Shown one piece after another: positions 8,239 to 17,435 of a stretch of 64,000 bases of DNA (position 1 is the first letter of the stretch; every line of letters starts with the position of its first letter). Source of the stretch: Thermomonas carbonis. Lineage in GTDB: Bacteria; Pseudomonadota; Gammaproteobacteria; Xanthomonadales; Xanthomonadaceae. Location: contig NZ_CP060719.1 in the NCBI RefSeq assembly GCF_014396975.1, positions 2,638,001 through 2,702,000 of the forward strand. Reading direction: 5' to 3'. The notes under the pieces are model-generated. The model worked only from the letters and a program-made list of their open reading frames with translations, did no database searches and was not told where the DNA came from. A program made the position numbers and the translations under genes.

Positions 8239-8649
8239 ATGGCACGCCCCCAGCCCCTGATGATCCAGATCGCCACCGGCGACCCGCGGCCGATCGGCAA
8301 GCAGATCGTGGACGCGGTGCGGATGAAGATCGCGACCGGCGAACTGGGGGCGGGCGACCAGCTGCCCAGCGTGCGCGGGCTGGCCCAGCAACTCACCATC
8401 AACCCGAACACGGTGGCCAAGGCCTACGCCGAGCTGACCACCGAGGGCTGGCTGGAATCGCGCCAGGGCATGGGCCTGTACGTGGCAACAAAGCGCCAGC
8501 GCCTCTCCGAGGACGAACGCGAACGCCGGCTGGACGACGCCATCGGCCGCTTCGTCAACGACGTGATCCCGCTGGGCTACCCGCCTGACGAGGTGCAGGC
8601 GCGCGTGGCCGACGAATTTCAACAACTGGTTCCCCGAAAGATCGCCTGA
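8239..8649 (+). CDS. YtrA-subfamily GntR transcriptional regulator
   Basis: A 136-residue regulator. The N-terminal winged helix-turn-helix contains PIGKQIVDAVRMKIATG, LPSVRGLAQQLTINPNTVAKAY and the wing GMGLYVA, as in GntR proteins. The short C-terminal helical part of about 50 residues is typical of the YtrA subfamily, which usually represses an adjacent ABC transporter operon and is released by cell-wall antibiotics in Bacillus. ATG 8239 has AGGA at 8227-8230; an upstream in-frame ATG (8179) lies across the promoter and operator and is unlikely. It heads an operon with the ABC ATPase, a membrane protein and an S9 peptidase. Confidence 0.9.
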   Translation: MARPQPLMIQIATGDPRPIGKQIVDAVRMKIATGELGAGDQLPSVRGLAQQLTINPNTVAKAYAELTTEGWLESRQGMGLYVATKRQRLSEDERERRLDDAIGRFVNDVIPLGYPPDEVQARVADEFQQLVPRKIA

Positions 8650-8677
8650 GGGCGATTGACAGACATCGAGCACACAC

Positions 8678-9592
8678 ATGACAGACAAACACGACTACGT
8701 CATCGAGACCCGCGCACTGAGCAAGCGCTATGGGCGAAAGCTGGCGCTGGATCATCTTGATCTGCGCATCCCGCGCGGGCGCATCCACGCCATCGTCGGT
8801 GCCAATGGCGCCGGCAAATCGACACTGTTTCGCATCCTGATGGGCTTCATGCCGCCGACTGCCGGCGAGGCCCGCATCCTCGGCCGCGACAGCCAGACGC
8901 TGACCCCGCAGGACCGCAGCCGGATCGGCTTCGTCAACGAGGAACACACGCTGCCGAACTGGATGCGCGTGGCCCAGGTGACGACGATGCAGAAACACCA
9001 GTACGCGCGCTGGAACCAGCAGGCGTTCGACAGCGTGATCGGCCACTACCACGTGCTGCCGGAGCAGAAGGTCGGCCAGTTGTCGCGCGGCGAGCGCGCC
9101 GGTTTCAACCTGGCGCTGGCGCTGGCGCAGCGGCCGGAACTGCTGGTGCTGGACGAACCCACGCTGGGCCTGGACGTGGTCGCCAAGCGCGCGTTCCTGG
9201 AATCGCTTCTGTACAGCAACGCCGCCGACGACTGCACGGTGATCTATTGCTCGCACCAGATGGAGGAGATCGAGCGCGTCGCCGACAACCTGGTCATCCT
9301 GGAACGCGGGCAGCTGAAGAACATGTCCGCGCCGGAGGATTTCACCGCGCGGGTCAGTCACTGGGTGGCGGACGTGCCGTTCAAGGGCCCCGAGCTGCAC
9401 ACCGTGCCGGGCCTGCTGGAAGTGCAGCGCCTCGATGGCCTGCACCACTACCTGGTGCTGGACCAGGACGCCGGCTTCGAACAGTTCCTGCGCACCAGCG
9501 GCGCGCGCAACGTGCAGTCGATGCCGGTCAGCCTGGACCGCGCCGTCAATGCCTTCCTGAGCAAGAACCACGCGGCGCCGGCTGCGGCCTGA
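8678..9592 (+). CDS. ABC transporter ATP-binding protein (YtrB-like)
   Basis: A 304-residue ATPase. Walker A is GANGAGKST (about residues 41-49), the signature is LSRGERAGFNLALALAQ, and Walker B is LLVLDEPTLGLD, followed by the H-loop CSHQ. LSRGE replaces the usual LSGGQ. A roughly 80-residue C-terminal extension lies past the ATPase core. In the family it energises export of a small amphipathic molecule or lipid through a partner permease, here presumably the 606-residue membrane protein encoded 22 bases downstream. Confidence 0.9.
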   Translation: MTDKHDYVIETRALSKRYGRKLALDHLDLRIPRGRIHAIVGANGAGKSTLFRILMGFMPPTAGEARILGRDSQTLTPQDRSRIGFVNEEHTLPNWMRVAQVTTMQKHQYARWNQQAFDSVIGHYHVLPEQKVGQLSRGERAGFNLALALAQRPELLVLDEPTLGLDVVAKRAFLESLLYSNAADDCTVIYCSHQMEEIERVADNLVILERGQLKNMSAPEDFTARVSHWVADVPFKGPELHTVPGLLEVQRLDGLHHYLVLDQDAGFEQFLRTSGARNVQSMPVSLDRAVNAFLSKNHAAPAAA

Positions 9593-9614
9593 CGCGCGAC
9601 ACGAGGACACCACC

Positions 9615-11435
9615 ATGATCGATCTCTTCAAGGGCGAGCTCACGCGCTTCCGCCTGTGGGCCGGCATCGCCGCCTTCATCAACCTGGCCATCCTGGGCTT
9701 CCTCAGCCGCATGGTCGACCTGGCCCAGCAACCGCTGCAGGTCTACCAGGTGTTCGGCGCGGTCTATGCCGTCGCCGGTGCGTTGCTGGGCCTGTATCAA
9801 ATGGGCAGTTATCGCAAGCCGAACCAGTGGCTCAACCTGCTGCATCGGCCGATGCATCGCCTGCGCATTGCCGGTGCGCTCACCGGTGCCGGCTCGCTCT
9901 TGCTGCTGCTGGCGGTCGCATTGCCGATCCTGCTGGTCGCCATCTACCAGGACACGCTGACGCCGCGCGTGGTCGACATGCGCCACTGGCTGCTGCCGGT
10001 GGCCGCGTGGCTGATCGCGGTGTCCGGTTACCTGGCCGGTGCCTACGCGATGGTCGGCGATCGTCGCTATGCCTTCGCCGGTTTCCTGCTGCCGAACCTG
10101 TTCATGTATTCGCAGGCCTCGGGCGTGGCGATGCTGGGCGTGCAACTGGTCGCCATCGCGTTCCTGGCGCTGTTGCTGGCGATCGCGTTCAAGCCGGATC
10201 CGACCGCGTCGTCGCGCAATCCGCTGGCGGTACTCGCGGTCGCCTTGCCGGTGCAGGTGGGTGCGTATTTCCTGGTGTGGATACTGGGTTACGGCGTCGA
10301 GCTCGGGTGGACGGTGACCGGTACGCATCCGCTGAACATGCCCACCCCACCGAAGGGCGGCTACATCGAAGCGGACCGCGCCGAGGCCAAGGATCTCCTG
10401 TTGATGGGCCTTGCGCAGAGCCGTGCCCCCGAAGCCGCGCTGTGGCGCGAGCAGATCGCCCTGTCCGATGTGCATACCCGCTATCCGCTGCGCAACCTGC
10501 CGGAGCGCAACACGCTGACCAATCCGTCGCCGCTGGAATTCAGCGATGGCGACAACAACACCATGTTGGTGTTCAGCCACGACCGCGGGCGTTTCGTCCG
10601 CCGTGGCCTGCTCGACAATCGTCCGCGCGGTGAACTGGGCGTGGGCGAGGCGCAGGCGGCGTTCCCGGCGCCGACCATGCCGTACGGCGGGACCTACCTG
10701 TTCAACGCACGTGCCGCTTACCAGTACGAGTCGGAACAGCAGCGGTTCTTCGAGCGCATCCGGCTGCCCGTGGGCGAAGTCATGGCCAGCCCGCCGGAAC
10801 CGGCCGGCGACAACATCCTGGTGCTCAGCGATCGCGCCGCCTATTTCTATCCCGGCCGCGAGGCGATGAATGGCCTCGACCTGTTGCAACCACTGGTGCG
10901 GGTGCCGATGCCCGGTCACGTGGGCCACCTCAGCAGGATGGACGCGATCGAATTGCTGGACGGTTACCTGGTCTCGTTCACCTACACCTGGGGAGTGTGG
11001 AGCGGCGAACTGCAGCAGCCGTTCCAGCAGGTGCTGCGCGTGGATGGTGCGGGCAAGGTGCATGAGGTCGCACGTCGTTCGATCAACATCGACCTGCCTT
11101 CCGCTTACACCAACCGCAACACCTGGCTGTCGCCGGTGATCCGCGCGATCTGCCTGGGCGCACGCGACCTGTTCGCCGCGAATGATCCATTGACCGCGAA
11201 GCCCGAGCGCGTGCCGGCTTCGGTACTGTGGCTGGCCGCCGCGTGCTGCCTGCTGTCGCTGCTGGCGGCCATCTGGCTGACGGGACGGCAGGCGCATTCG
11301 ACCCGCGGTCGCTGGGCCTGGATCCTGCTGTGCGGCGTGGTCGGCCTGCCGGCGCTGGCCAGCCTGTGGTTGCTGTATCCGCGTCGCGAAAACTTGCCAT
11401 TGCCGCTGCCGCATGCATCGCCGGCTGCGGCTTGA
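9615..11435 (+). CDS. ABC-linked membrane protein with a large periplasmic domain
   Basis: A 606-residue protein of unusual layout. About six hydrophobic segments occupy residues 15-235, a soluble domain spans about 240-530, and two further hydrophobic segments lie near 540-590. The first part resembles the membrane subunit of ABC-2-type exporters. The soluble domain (with LVFSHDRGRF and ILVLSDRAAYFYPGRE) is not recognised; repeats of beta-strand character suggest a propeller-like or binding domain, but this is weak. Position after a YtrA-type regulator and an ATPase argues that it is the transporter membrane subunit. It ends 19 bases before the S9 peptidase. Confidence 0.7.
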   Translation: MIDLFKGELTRFRLWAGIAAFINLAILGFLSRMVDLAQQPLQVYQVFGAVYAVAGALLGLYQMGSYRKPNQWLNLLHRPMHRLRIAGALTGAGSLLLLLAVALPILLVAIYQDTLTPRVVDMRHWLLPVAAWLIAVSGYLAGAYAMVGDRRYAFAGFLLPNLFMYSQASGVAMLGVQLVAIAFLALLLAIAFKPDPTASSRNPLAVLAVALPVQVGAYFLVWILGYGVELGWTVTGTHPLNMPTPPKGGYIEADRAEAKDLLLMGLAQSRAPEAALWREQIALSDVHTRYPLRNLPERNTLTNPSPLEFSDGDNNTMLVFSHDRGRFVRRGLLDNRPRGELGVGEAQAAFPAPTMPYGGTYLFNARAAYQYESEQQRFFERIRLPVGEVMASPPEPAGDNILVLSDRAAYFYPGREAMNGLDLLQPLVRVPMPGHVGHLSRMDAIELLDGYLVSFTYTWGVWSGELQQPFQQVLRVDGAGKVHEVARRSINIDLPSAYTNRNTWLSPVIRAICLGARDLFAANDPLTAKPERVPASVLWLAAACCLLSLLAAIWLTGRQAHSTRGRWAWILLCGVVGLPALASLWLLYPRRENLPLPLPHASPAAA

Positions 11436-11454
11436 GCGGGCAGGGGAATCGACG

Positions 11455-13521
11455 ATGAAGATGCTTCGTATCCTCTGCGGCAGCATCGCGTTTTGCGCGC
11501 TGCTGCTCACTCAACACAACGTGCTGGCGCAGGCAAACGAAAGCCTGCGCAGCGTGGAGCAGGCGCAACAGGTGTTGCCACGCGCACCTCGGTTGCCACG
11601 TGCGGCGTTCCTCGAAGCGCGCACGCTGGTGGCCGTGCAGCTATCGCCGACGGGCGACTTCGTGGCCTACCTGCGCGAGCAGAAGGATTCGCGCGCGCTG
11701 TGGCTGCTGCCGACCGATGGCGGCAAGGCACGGCCGCTCGCAGGCAGCACCCAGGCCGACCAGGTGATGTGGTCGCGCGACGGACGCTGGTTGTTCCTGC
11801 GCGGATCGCGCTCGCTCGGCATCGTCGGCGTCGATGGCCGCGCGGGCGTGCGGGTACCGCTGGGCGGCATCGAGCAGCGCAGGGTGATGCAGCTGGATCG
11901 GTCGCAGCCCGCCGCGGTGCTGCTGCGCGAGCGCGTGCGTGTCGGCAAGGGCGAACGCTGGCGGATCGTGCGCATGGACGTGCACGGCAAGCGCACCCTG
12001 CTGCGCGAAGACGCGCACTGGATCCACGACGTCGCGCTGGATGCGCAGGGCCGGATCGTCGCGCTCGCGCGGTTCGAGGGCGACCACGATGCGCTGCATC
12101 GCGTGCGTGCCGACGGCTCGTTGCGCAAGGTCCTGCGCCTGCGGCCGATGGAGCGGCTGGATCTGCTGGCGGCACGGGCCGACGGCAGCCTGCTGATGAC
12201 CGGCAATCCCGACAGCACGGCTCCAGGCGGGGATTTCCGCCGGGTGATGCGGCTGGATGCGGACGACAGGTTGCAGACGCTGCACCAGGATCCGCGCGGC
12301 GAGGCCGACCTCGACGAGGTCGCGCTCGACCCGCGTACGCAGATGCCATTGGCGGCGAGCTATCGCAGCACCGTGGCCGCGACGTATGGCATCGGCGATG
12401 CGCAAGCAACGGTCGCCGCCATCACGCGCAAGTTCCCGGGCCGCGACATCGGCCTGCAGGTCGGCGGCGGCCCGTCTGCCCACTGGCTGGTCAGCGAACG
12501 CGCGGCGACCCTGCGCGATGCGCGCCTGTACCTCTACGACCCACGCAATGGCGACGTGCGCCGGATCCTGGACGAGCCGGGCATCACCACCGGCGTGCCG
12601 GATGAAACTGCGCTGGCGCGCAAGATCGCGGTCAGCTACGTTGCGTCCGACGGCCTGCGCGTGCACGGCTTCGTGCTGCTGCCGCCCGGCGTGGATGCCG
12701 CGCGTGCGCCGCTTATCGCGCAGGTTCATGGCGGCCCGATCAGCCATTTCCGCGCGGGTTATGACGGCACCGCGCAGTTCCTGGCCAATCGTGGCTACGT
12801 GGTGTTCCAGTCGAATTTCCGCGGCTCCACCGGCCACGGGCGCGCGTACACGTTCGCGTCGAACGGCGACTATGGCAACGGCCGCGTGCAACGCGACATC
12901 GTGGAAGGTGTGCGCTGGCTGCTGGCTCAGGGGATCGGCGATGCCAATCGCGTCGGCATCGTCGGTCATTCGTTCGGCGGCTATTCGACGCTGCTGGGCC
13001 TGACCTTCCAGCCGGAGCTGTTCAAGGTCGGCGTGGCCGGAGCGCCGCCGGCCGACCTCGGCTGGGGCATGCGCTGGCTGGTGCAGTCCGGCGACCAGGG
13101 CGACCTGCCGGACCGTTCGCTTCAGCACACCTTGCGCGCGCTGTCGCTGGATGCCACGGATCCTGCGACCTACGCACGCCTGCATGCGCAATCGCCGCAG
13201 GCGAACGCGATGAAGATGCAGCGCCCCTTGCTGATCATGGCCGGCGGCGCGGATCGCACCGTGGCGATCCGCGAGGTCATCCACTACAGCGCCACCCTGA
13301 AGTCGCTGGGGCGGCCGGTTACCTTGCTGGTGGAGCCGGGCGGTGGACACTCCCCGGTCGAACCGATCCCGCGTGAGGCCTACCTGTTCGCGATGGAAAC
13401 GATGCTGCAGCGGCACCTGGGCGGGCCAGTCCCGGAAGCGCCCGGCCAGCGCCTGCGGGCCTACCTGCGCGAGAACCTGCGGCTTGCAGGGCCGGAGTTC
13501 ACGGCGTTCGCGAAGAAGTAG
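11455..13521 (+). CDS. Secreted S9-family prolyl oligopeptidase-like peptidase
   Basis: A signal peptide (about residues 1-25, ending VLAQA) precedes a beta-propeller-like region (to about residue 420) and an alpha/beta-hydrolase domain. The catalytic triad is visible: Ser506 in GHSFGGYS, Asp600 in GGADRTV and His632 in GGGHSPV. The family cleaves short peptides, often after proline or as acylaminoacyl peptidase. ATG 11455 is chosen for the CAGGGGA ribosome site and the signal peptide behind it; the frame is open from 11413. Its place at the end of a YtrA-type ABC operon suggests it trims or degrades a peptide handled by the transporter. Confidence 0.88.
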   Translation: MKMLRILCGSIAFCALLLTQHNVLAQANESLRSVEQAQQVLPRAPRLPRAAFLEARTLVAVQLSPTGDFVAYLREQKDSRALWLLPTDGGKARPLAGSTQADQVMWSRDGRWLFLRGSRSLGIVGVDGRAGVRVPLGGIEQRRVMQLDRSQPAAVLLRERVRVGKGERWRIVRMDVHGKRTLLREDAHWIHDVALDAQGRIVALARFEGDHDALHRVRADGSLRKVLRLRPMERLDLLAARADGSLLMTGNPDSTAPGGDFRRVMRLDADDRLQTLHQDPRGEADLDEVALDPRTQMPLAASYRSTVAATYGIGDAQATVAAITRKFPGRDIGLQVGGGPSAHWLVSERAATLRDARLYLYDPRNGDVRRILDEPGITTGVPDETALARKIAVSYVASDGLRVHGFVLLPPGVDAARAPLIAQVHGGPISHFRAGYDGTAQFLANRGYVVFQSNFRGSTGHGRAYTFASNGDYGNGRVQRDIVEGVRWLLAQGIGDANRVGIVGHSFGGYSTLLGLTFQPELFKVGVAGAPPADLGWGMRWLVQSGDQGDLPDRSLQHTLRALSLDATDPATYARLHAQSPQANAMKMQRPLLIMAGGADRTVAIREVIHYSATLKSLGRPVTLLVEPGGGHSPVEPIPREAYLFAMETMLQRHLGGPVPEAPGQRLRAYLRENLRLAGPEFTAFAKK

Positions 13522-13529
13522 GGCCAACA

Positions 13530-13560
13530 CCCCCGGGTGCGCTTCGCTTACCCGGGCTGC
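13530..13560. repeat. REP-like palindrome, CCCGGGT family
   Basis: CCCGGGT (13532-13538) and ACCCGGG (13550-13556) enclose GCGCTTCGCTT. It is the second copy of the element at 6268-6300 in opposite orientation, and lies between the convergent S9 peptidase and DUF1801 genes. Confidence 0.6.
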
Positions 13561-13579
13561 GAAAGCCGCGAAAACGTGC

Positions 13580-13969
13580 CTACTTCAACCGCTCCAGCTT
13601 GCCCTTGCGCTTGACGATGTTCTTGTAGTCCCACTGGATGTCGCGGGCTTTGCCCAGCCAACGCTGCATGGCCTCGACATCGACCTGGGCGACATCGGTG
13701 TAGCGCGCTTCTGCCGCCTTGAAGCTGCCTTCAGCTTTCAGCTCGCTCTCGTCGAACGATTGCCCACTCCAGAACAGCAGGCGCACGCTGGCTTTCAGCT
13801 TGTCGTAGCCGGCGACCGGGTTGCCGTCGAGGAACCACACAGGATGCCGGTGCCAGATCCTGTTCTCGGCTTCAGGCAGGGCGCGGTCGATCTGGTGAGC
13901 CAAGAGTTCGCAGATCGCCTTGTCGTCGTCTGCCAGCGCATCGTTGTAAATGCGGACATCGTGGTGCAT
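13580..13969 (-). CDS. DUF1801 (YdhG-like) domain protein
   Basis: A 129-residue cytoplasmic protein. Conserved segments IWHRHPVWFLDG, NPVAGYDKLK and VRLLFWSGQSFDE identify the DUF1801/YdhG family, whose function is unknown; relatives share a frataxin-like fold. The frame is open upstream to 14050, but ATG 13969 matches the usual family start and the extra 27 residues are not conserved in character. A KRKGKLERLK basic tail ends the protein. It stands alone, downstream of the GGDEF gene on the same strand. Confidence 0.8.
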   Translation of the reverse strand: MHHDVRIYNDALADDDKAICELLAHQIDRALPEAENRIWHRHPVWFLDGNPVAGYDKLKASVRLLFWSGQSFDESELKAEGSFKAAEARYTDVAQVDVEAMQRWLGKARDIQWDYKNIVKRKGKLERLK

Positions 13970-14251
13970 CGGATTCACTCCGCGGGGGTTGAGGGTCACG
14001 CCCAAGCCGAGCATGTCGTCGGGTTCGCCGGTCAGTTCGGCTCGCATCAACGGGCGGGCGCGCCACCGCCGCGAAGTCGCCTGGGATGAGATTGGTCAAA
14101 CGCTGCCGGGCCAGCATACCGGCAGCATCCGGCATGACCAGATGGAGCTGTCCACCTCGCCGATCAGCAGGCGGCACCATCACGCATTCGCCAGCGCTTC
14201 CCGGCGATGCTCGATGGCGATGCGTTCCGCCTGCTCGACGAGGGTTGAGGC

Positions 14252-16291
14252 TCAGGCCAGGGCGGCCGGCGGGCGGCCGTAGACCACGCGGTTGCGACCA
14301 GCACCCTTCGCCCGGTACAGCGCGGCATCGGCCTCGGCCAATAGCGCGTCGATCCCGTCGCTGGCGAAGGCGGTAGCCACGCCGATGCTGACCGTGACCG
14401 GGATTGCCACGCCTTCGAACGAGACGGGCGCGGCGGCGAGCGTGGCACGCATCGCCTCGGCCACCGACGCCGGTTCGCGGCCCGGTGCGCCATCCAGGAT
14501 CGCGATGAATTCCTCGCCGCCCCAACGGCCCAGCAATGCGTCTTCCGGCAACGCGGCGCGCATGCGCTTCGCCGCTTCCTGCAGCACCGCATCGCCGGCC
14601 TGATGGCCGTGTGTGTCGTTGATGCGCTTGAACTCGTCGAGGTCCAGCAACATCACCGTCAGCGGTTCGGGAATTCGTCCTAGGCGTTCGCCCAGCGCGC
14701 GCGCAGCGGCGTGGCGATTGGCCAGGCCCGTCAATGCATCGGTATTGGCAACGCGTTCCAGCGCGTCGCGGCTGGCGCGCAGTTCGTTGCGGTGACGCAG
14801 GGTGCTGCGGTAGCGCGCGTACAGCAGGGCAGACACGACCAGCACCGTGGCCAGGCCGACGAACAGGGCGATGGCGATGAGGCGCTGGCGGTTCAATCGC
14901 AACGCCTGGATGTCGTTGTCGCGTTGCAGGAGTTCGCGTTCGGTCTTCGCGCGCTCGCGCTCCAGGCTGGATTCCAGCAGCGCGATCCGCCGCGCGGCGA
15001 CATCGATCGCCAGCTCCTTGTCGAGTTTCTGGTGCGCCTTGCGGGTGGCGAACGCGCTGGCGGCGTCGCCGGCGCGCAATTGCAGTTCCGACATCAGGTC
15101 CAGCACCGAACGCTCGAGGATGCGGTCGCCGAGATCGCGCACGTCGGCCAGGACCGCATCCGCTTGCTTGATTGCCTCTGCCGTGCGGTCGCGCGCGGCG
15201 AGCACGCGCATGCGGCTGATCCCGATCAGGCTGCGGTCGCGCACCGCCACGTGGTCGCGGGATTCGTCCGCCTTCGCAACCCATTGCTCGGCATCGTCGA
15301 TGTGTCCCTGCAGCAGACGCAGTTCCGCCATCCGGGTAAAGGCGTTGACGCGGTTGGGGTGGCTGCCGGACTGCTCGGCCAGGCGCACTGCCTGCTGGCC
15401 GTGGTACTCGGCTTCCGCCAACCGTTCCAGGCGGGTGAACGTGCCGATCAACTCGCCATGCAGGGCGATCGCTTCGCGGCGGTTGCGTTCCTCCACGTGA
15501 TCCAGCGCCTCCAGCAGGTGCCGGCTCGCCAGTTCCTCGTCGTCCAGGTTGAGGTACAGCACGCCGAGCATGCGCAGGCTGCGCGCGGTTTCGCTCTTGT
15601 CGCCGGCCTTGCGGGCGATCGTGAGCGCATCGCTGTGCATCGCCACGGCGTCGGAGAAACGCCCGGTGCGGCCATCGAGATTGCCGATGGAATTCATCTC
15701 GCGGGCTTCCATCACCGCATCGCCGAGCTGCGCGAACAGGCTGCGCGCCTGCAGGAACAGGCTGCGCGCTTCCTCGAAACGGCCCAGCTTGCGCTCCAGC
15801 ACGCCGCGTTCGTGCAGCCATAGTGCGCGCCAGCGGGCGTTGCTGCCGGACTCGACCATGGCCTGCATCTTCGCCAGCACCGCTTCCGTTTCCTTCGAGC
15901 GGCCGCGGTTGACCAGGATCGTGGACAGCCGGATCAGCGCCTCGAAGCGCAGGTCCGGCAACTTCAGTGCAGCCGCCTGCGCCATGGCCTGGTCGAGGCC
16001 TGCCAGCGCGGCTTCGGCGTGTTCCTGGTCGTTGGCGAATTCGGCTTCGGCCAAGGTCGCCCAGGCGCGGAAAGCGGGATCCTTCGAGTCTGCCCGCAGG
16101 CGCGCGGCCTGAGCCTGCAGCTGTGCCGCGGTCCTGGTCTGGTCGGCGCGCAACGCCGCGATGGCTGGCGGTTCGCTGGGGTTGGCGGCACCGGCGGCGA
16201 ATGCCAGCGCCAGGCCCAGCCACAACAAGACTGCCAACGCGACGCTGCGCCGCAACGACCCGCCTGCCTGACTGCTTACGCGCCTGCCCAT
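14252..16291 (-). CDS. Membrane diguanylate cyclase with periplasmic TPR repeats
   Basis: A 679-residue protein. It has an N-terminal signal or anchor (SVALAVLLWLGLALAFAAGA), a long alpha-helical region of TPR-like repeats (about residues 60-420, e.g. LGDAVMEAREMNSIGNL), a coiled stretch, a membrane segment (LIAIALFVGLATVLVVSALLY) and a C-terminal GGDEF domain with the active-site GGEEF at residues 591-595. It should make cyclic di-GMP in the cytoplasm in response to something sensed by the periplasmic repeats. No RxxD inhibitory site is seen five residues before GGEEF. ATG 16291 precedes the signal segment and has GGGGGG about 9 bases upstream; longer in-frame starts lack support. Confidence 0.88.
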   Translation of the reverse strand: MGRRVSSQAGGSLRRSVALAVLLWLGLALAFAAGAANPSEPPAIAALRADQTRTAAQLQAQAARLRADSKDPAFRAWATLAEAEFANDQEHAEAALAGLDQAMAQAAALKLPDLRFEALIRLSTILVNRGRSKETEAVLAKMQAMVESGSNARWRALWLHERGVLERKLGRFEEARSLFLQARSLFAQLGDAVMEAREMNSIGNLDGRTGRFSDAVAMHSDALTIARKAGDKSETARSLRMLGVLYLNLDDEELASRHLLEALDHVEERNRREAIALHGELIGTFTRLERLAEAEYHGQQAVRLAEQSGSHPNRVNAFTRMAELRLLQGHIDDAEQWVAKADESRDHVAVRDRSLIGISRMRVLAARDRTAEAIKQADAVLADVRDLGDRILERSVLDLMSELQLRAGDAASAFATRKAHQKLDKELAIDVAARRIALLESSLERERAKTERELLQRDNDIQALRLNRQRLIAIALFVGLATVLVVSALLYARYRSTLRHRNELRASRDALERVANTDALTGLANRHAAARALGERLGRIPEPLTVMLLDLDEFKRINDTHGHQAGDAVLQEAAKRMRAALPEDALLGRWGGEEFIAILDGAPGREPASVAEAMRATLAAAPVSFEGVAIPVTVSIGVATAFASDGIDALLAEADAALYRAKGAGRNRVVYGRPPAALA

Positions 16292-16365
16292 GTCCGGGTT
16301 CCCCCCGATTGTCCGTGGCAGCATGCCAGAGTCGCGGCGGCTGGCGAAGCAGGTCGATGCGCGCT

Positions 16366-16926
16366 TCAACCCCGTGCGGCGGCCGCGAACGCCGCGAATC
16401 CCTGCACGAAGCCGGCCAATTGCTCGCGCACCTTGGCATCGACCAGTTCGCCATTCGTATCGAACACGCCGCCGGCGCGCGACACCATCAGCCGGTTGCC
16501 GGCCCACAAGCGCACGCCCAGCGTCTTCAGCACCGGCAGCCAGTGGTTCTGCGAGAGGATCGTGCCGAAACCGCCGGGCGAGGCACCGGCCAGCGCGAAC
16601 GGGCGGTCGCCGAAGACCTCGGGAATACCGGGCGTACCGCGCGACAGCCAATCAATGCCGTTCTTGAACACCCCGGGGATGCCGTTGTTGTATTCCGGGG
16701 TGACCAGCAAGACGCCGTCGCTGGCGATGATCCTGCGCTTGAGTTCGGCGACCGCGGCGGGCTCGCCATCACGGGATTCGGCGTCGCCGTCGTAGAGCGG
16801 GATGCCGTGCAGGGTGGCGGTGTCGAGCTCGACATCGGCACCCGCGACTTCACGCGCCGCACGCAGCAGCGCGGTGTTGAACGAGCCGGCGCGCAGGCTG
16901 CCGGAAATGCCGAGGATGCGGGTCAT
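16366..16926 (-). CDS. NADPH-dependent FMN reductase family protein
   Basis: A 186-residue flavodoxin-like oxidoreductase. The FMN phosphate loop is GISGSLRAGSFNTAL (residues 6-20), with TPEYNNGIPGVFKNGIDWLSR, a hallmark of the NADPH-dependent FMN reductase/azoreductase group. It probably reduces quinones, azo dyes or FMN. The start at 16926 overlaps the stop of the osmC-like gene by 4 bases (ATGA), so the two are coupled; together with OsmC and the adjacent pirin they form a small redox-stress cluster. Confidence 0.88.
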   Translation of the reverse strand: MTRILGISGSLRAGSFNTALLRAAREVAGADVELDTATLHGIPLYDGDAESRDGEPAAVAELKRRIIASDGVLLVTPEYNNGIPGVFKNGIDWLSRGTPGIPEVFGDRPFALAGASPGGFGTILSQNHWLPVLKTLGVRLWAGNRLMVSRAGGVFDTNGELVDAKVREQLAGFVQGFAAFAAAARG

Positions 16927-17351
16927 GCGGATGCTCCGGGGTCGTCGTGGGCGGAAACGGTGGCGATGCGGATCTCGCCGGTCAGGACCTTGTGGATCGG
17001 GCAGGCGTCGGCGATCTGCAGGAGCCGCGCGCGCTGTTCGCCATCCAGTTGCCCGACCAGCTGGATGCTGCGGTGGATGTCGCTGCCGGAGGCCGGCTTG
17101 CCGTCGGGATTGAAGGCGAGTTCGACATGCACCTGGGTCAGCAGCCACTGCTTGCGCTGTGCGTACATCATCAGCGTCACTGCGGTGCAGCTGCCCAGCG
17201 AGGCCAGCAACTGCTGTTCCGGTGCCGGGCCGGCATTCGCGCCGCCCAGATCCTCGGGCTCGTCGCCCAGCCAGTGGTGGCCGTGGTTGTCGTTCAGTTC
17301 GACGGTGTAGGGCGTGGCGCCGATGCTGGCGCGGACGGTGGAAACGGCCAT
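16923..17351 (-). CDS. OsmC/Ohr-family peroxide-detoxifying protein
   Basis: A 142-residue protein with the two redox cysteines of the OsmC family: Cys55 in SLGSCTAVT and Cys117 in ADACPIHKVL. Family members reduce organic hydroperoxides using the peroxidatic first cysteine. The sequence LGGANAGPAPEQQLLASLGSC matches the YhfA/OsmC-like branch more than Ohr. An AGGAG site precedes the start. It is the first gene of a coupled pair with the FMN reductase. Confidence 0.88.
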   Translation of the reverse strand: MAVSTVRASIGATPYTVELNDNHGHHWLGDEPEDLGGANAGPAPEQQLLASLGSCTAVTLMMYAQRKQWLLTQVHVELAFNPDGKPASGSDIHRSIQLVGQLDGEQRARLLQIADACPIHKVLTGEIRIATVSAHDDPGASA

Positions 17352-17391
17352 GAGTACAACTCCTGATCATCGATTGCGCATTGAAGCGCGT

Positions 17392-17425
17392 CGCCGTGAT
17401 TGCGGCTTTCACCGGAATCACGGCG
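17392..17425. repeat. Inverted repeat between pirin and osmC-like genes
   Basis: CGCCGTGATT (17392-17401) and AATCACGGCG (17416-17425) are perfect 10-base arms. On the minus strand the hairpin follows the pirin stop but has no T-tract, so it may be a weak or processed 3' end rather than a classic terminator. Confidence 0.5.
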
Positions 17426-17435
17426 GCGTTTTCCC

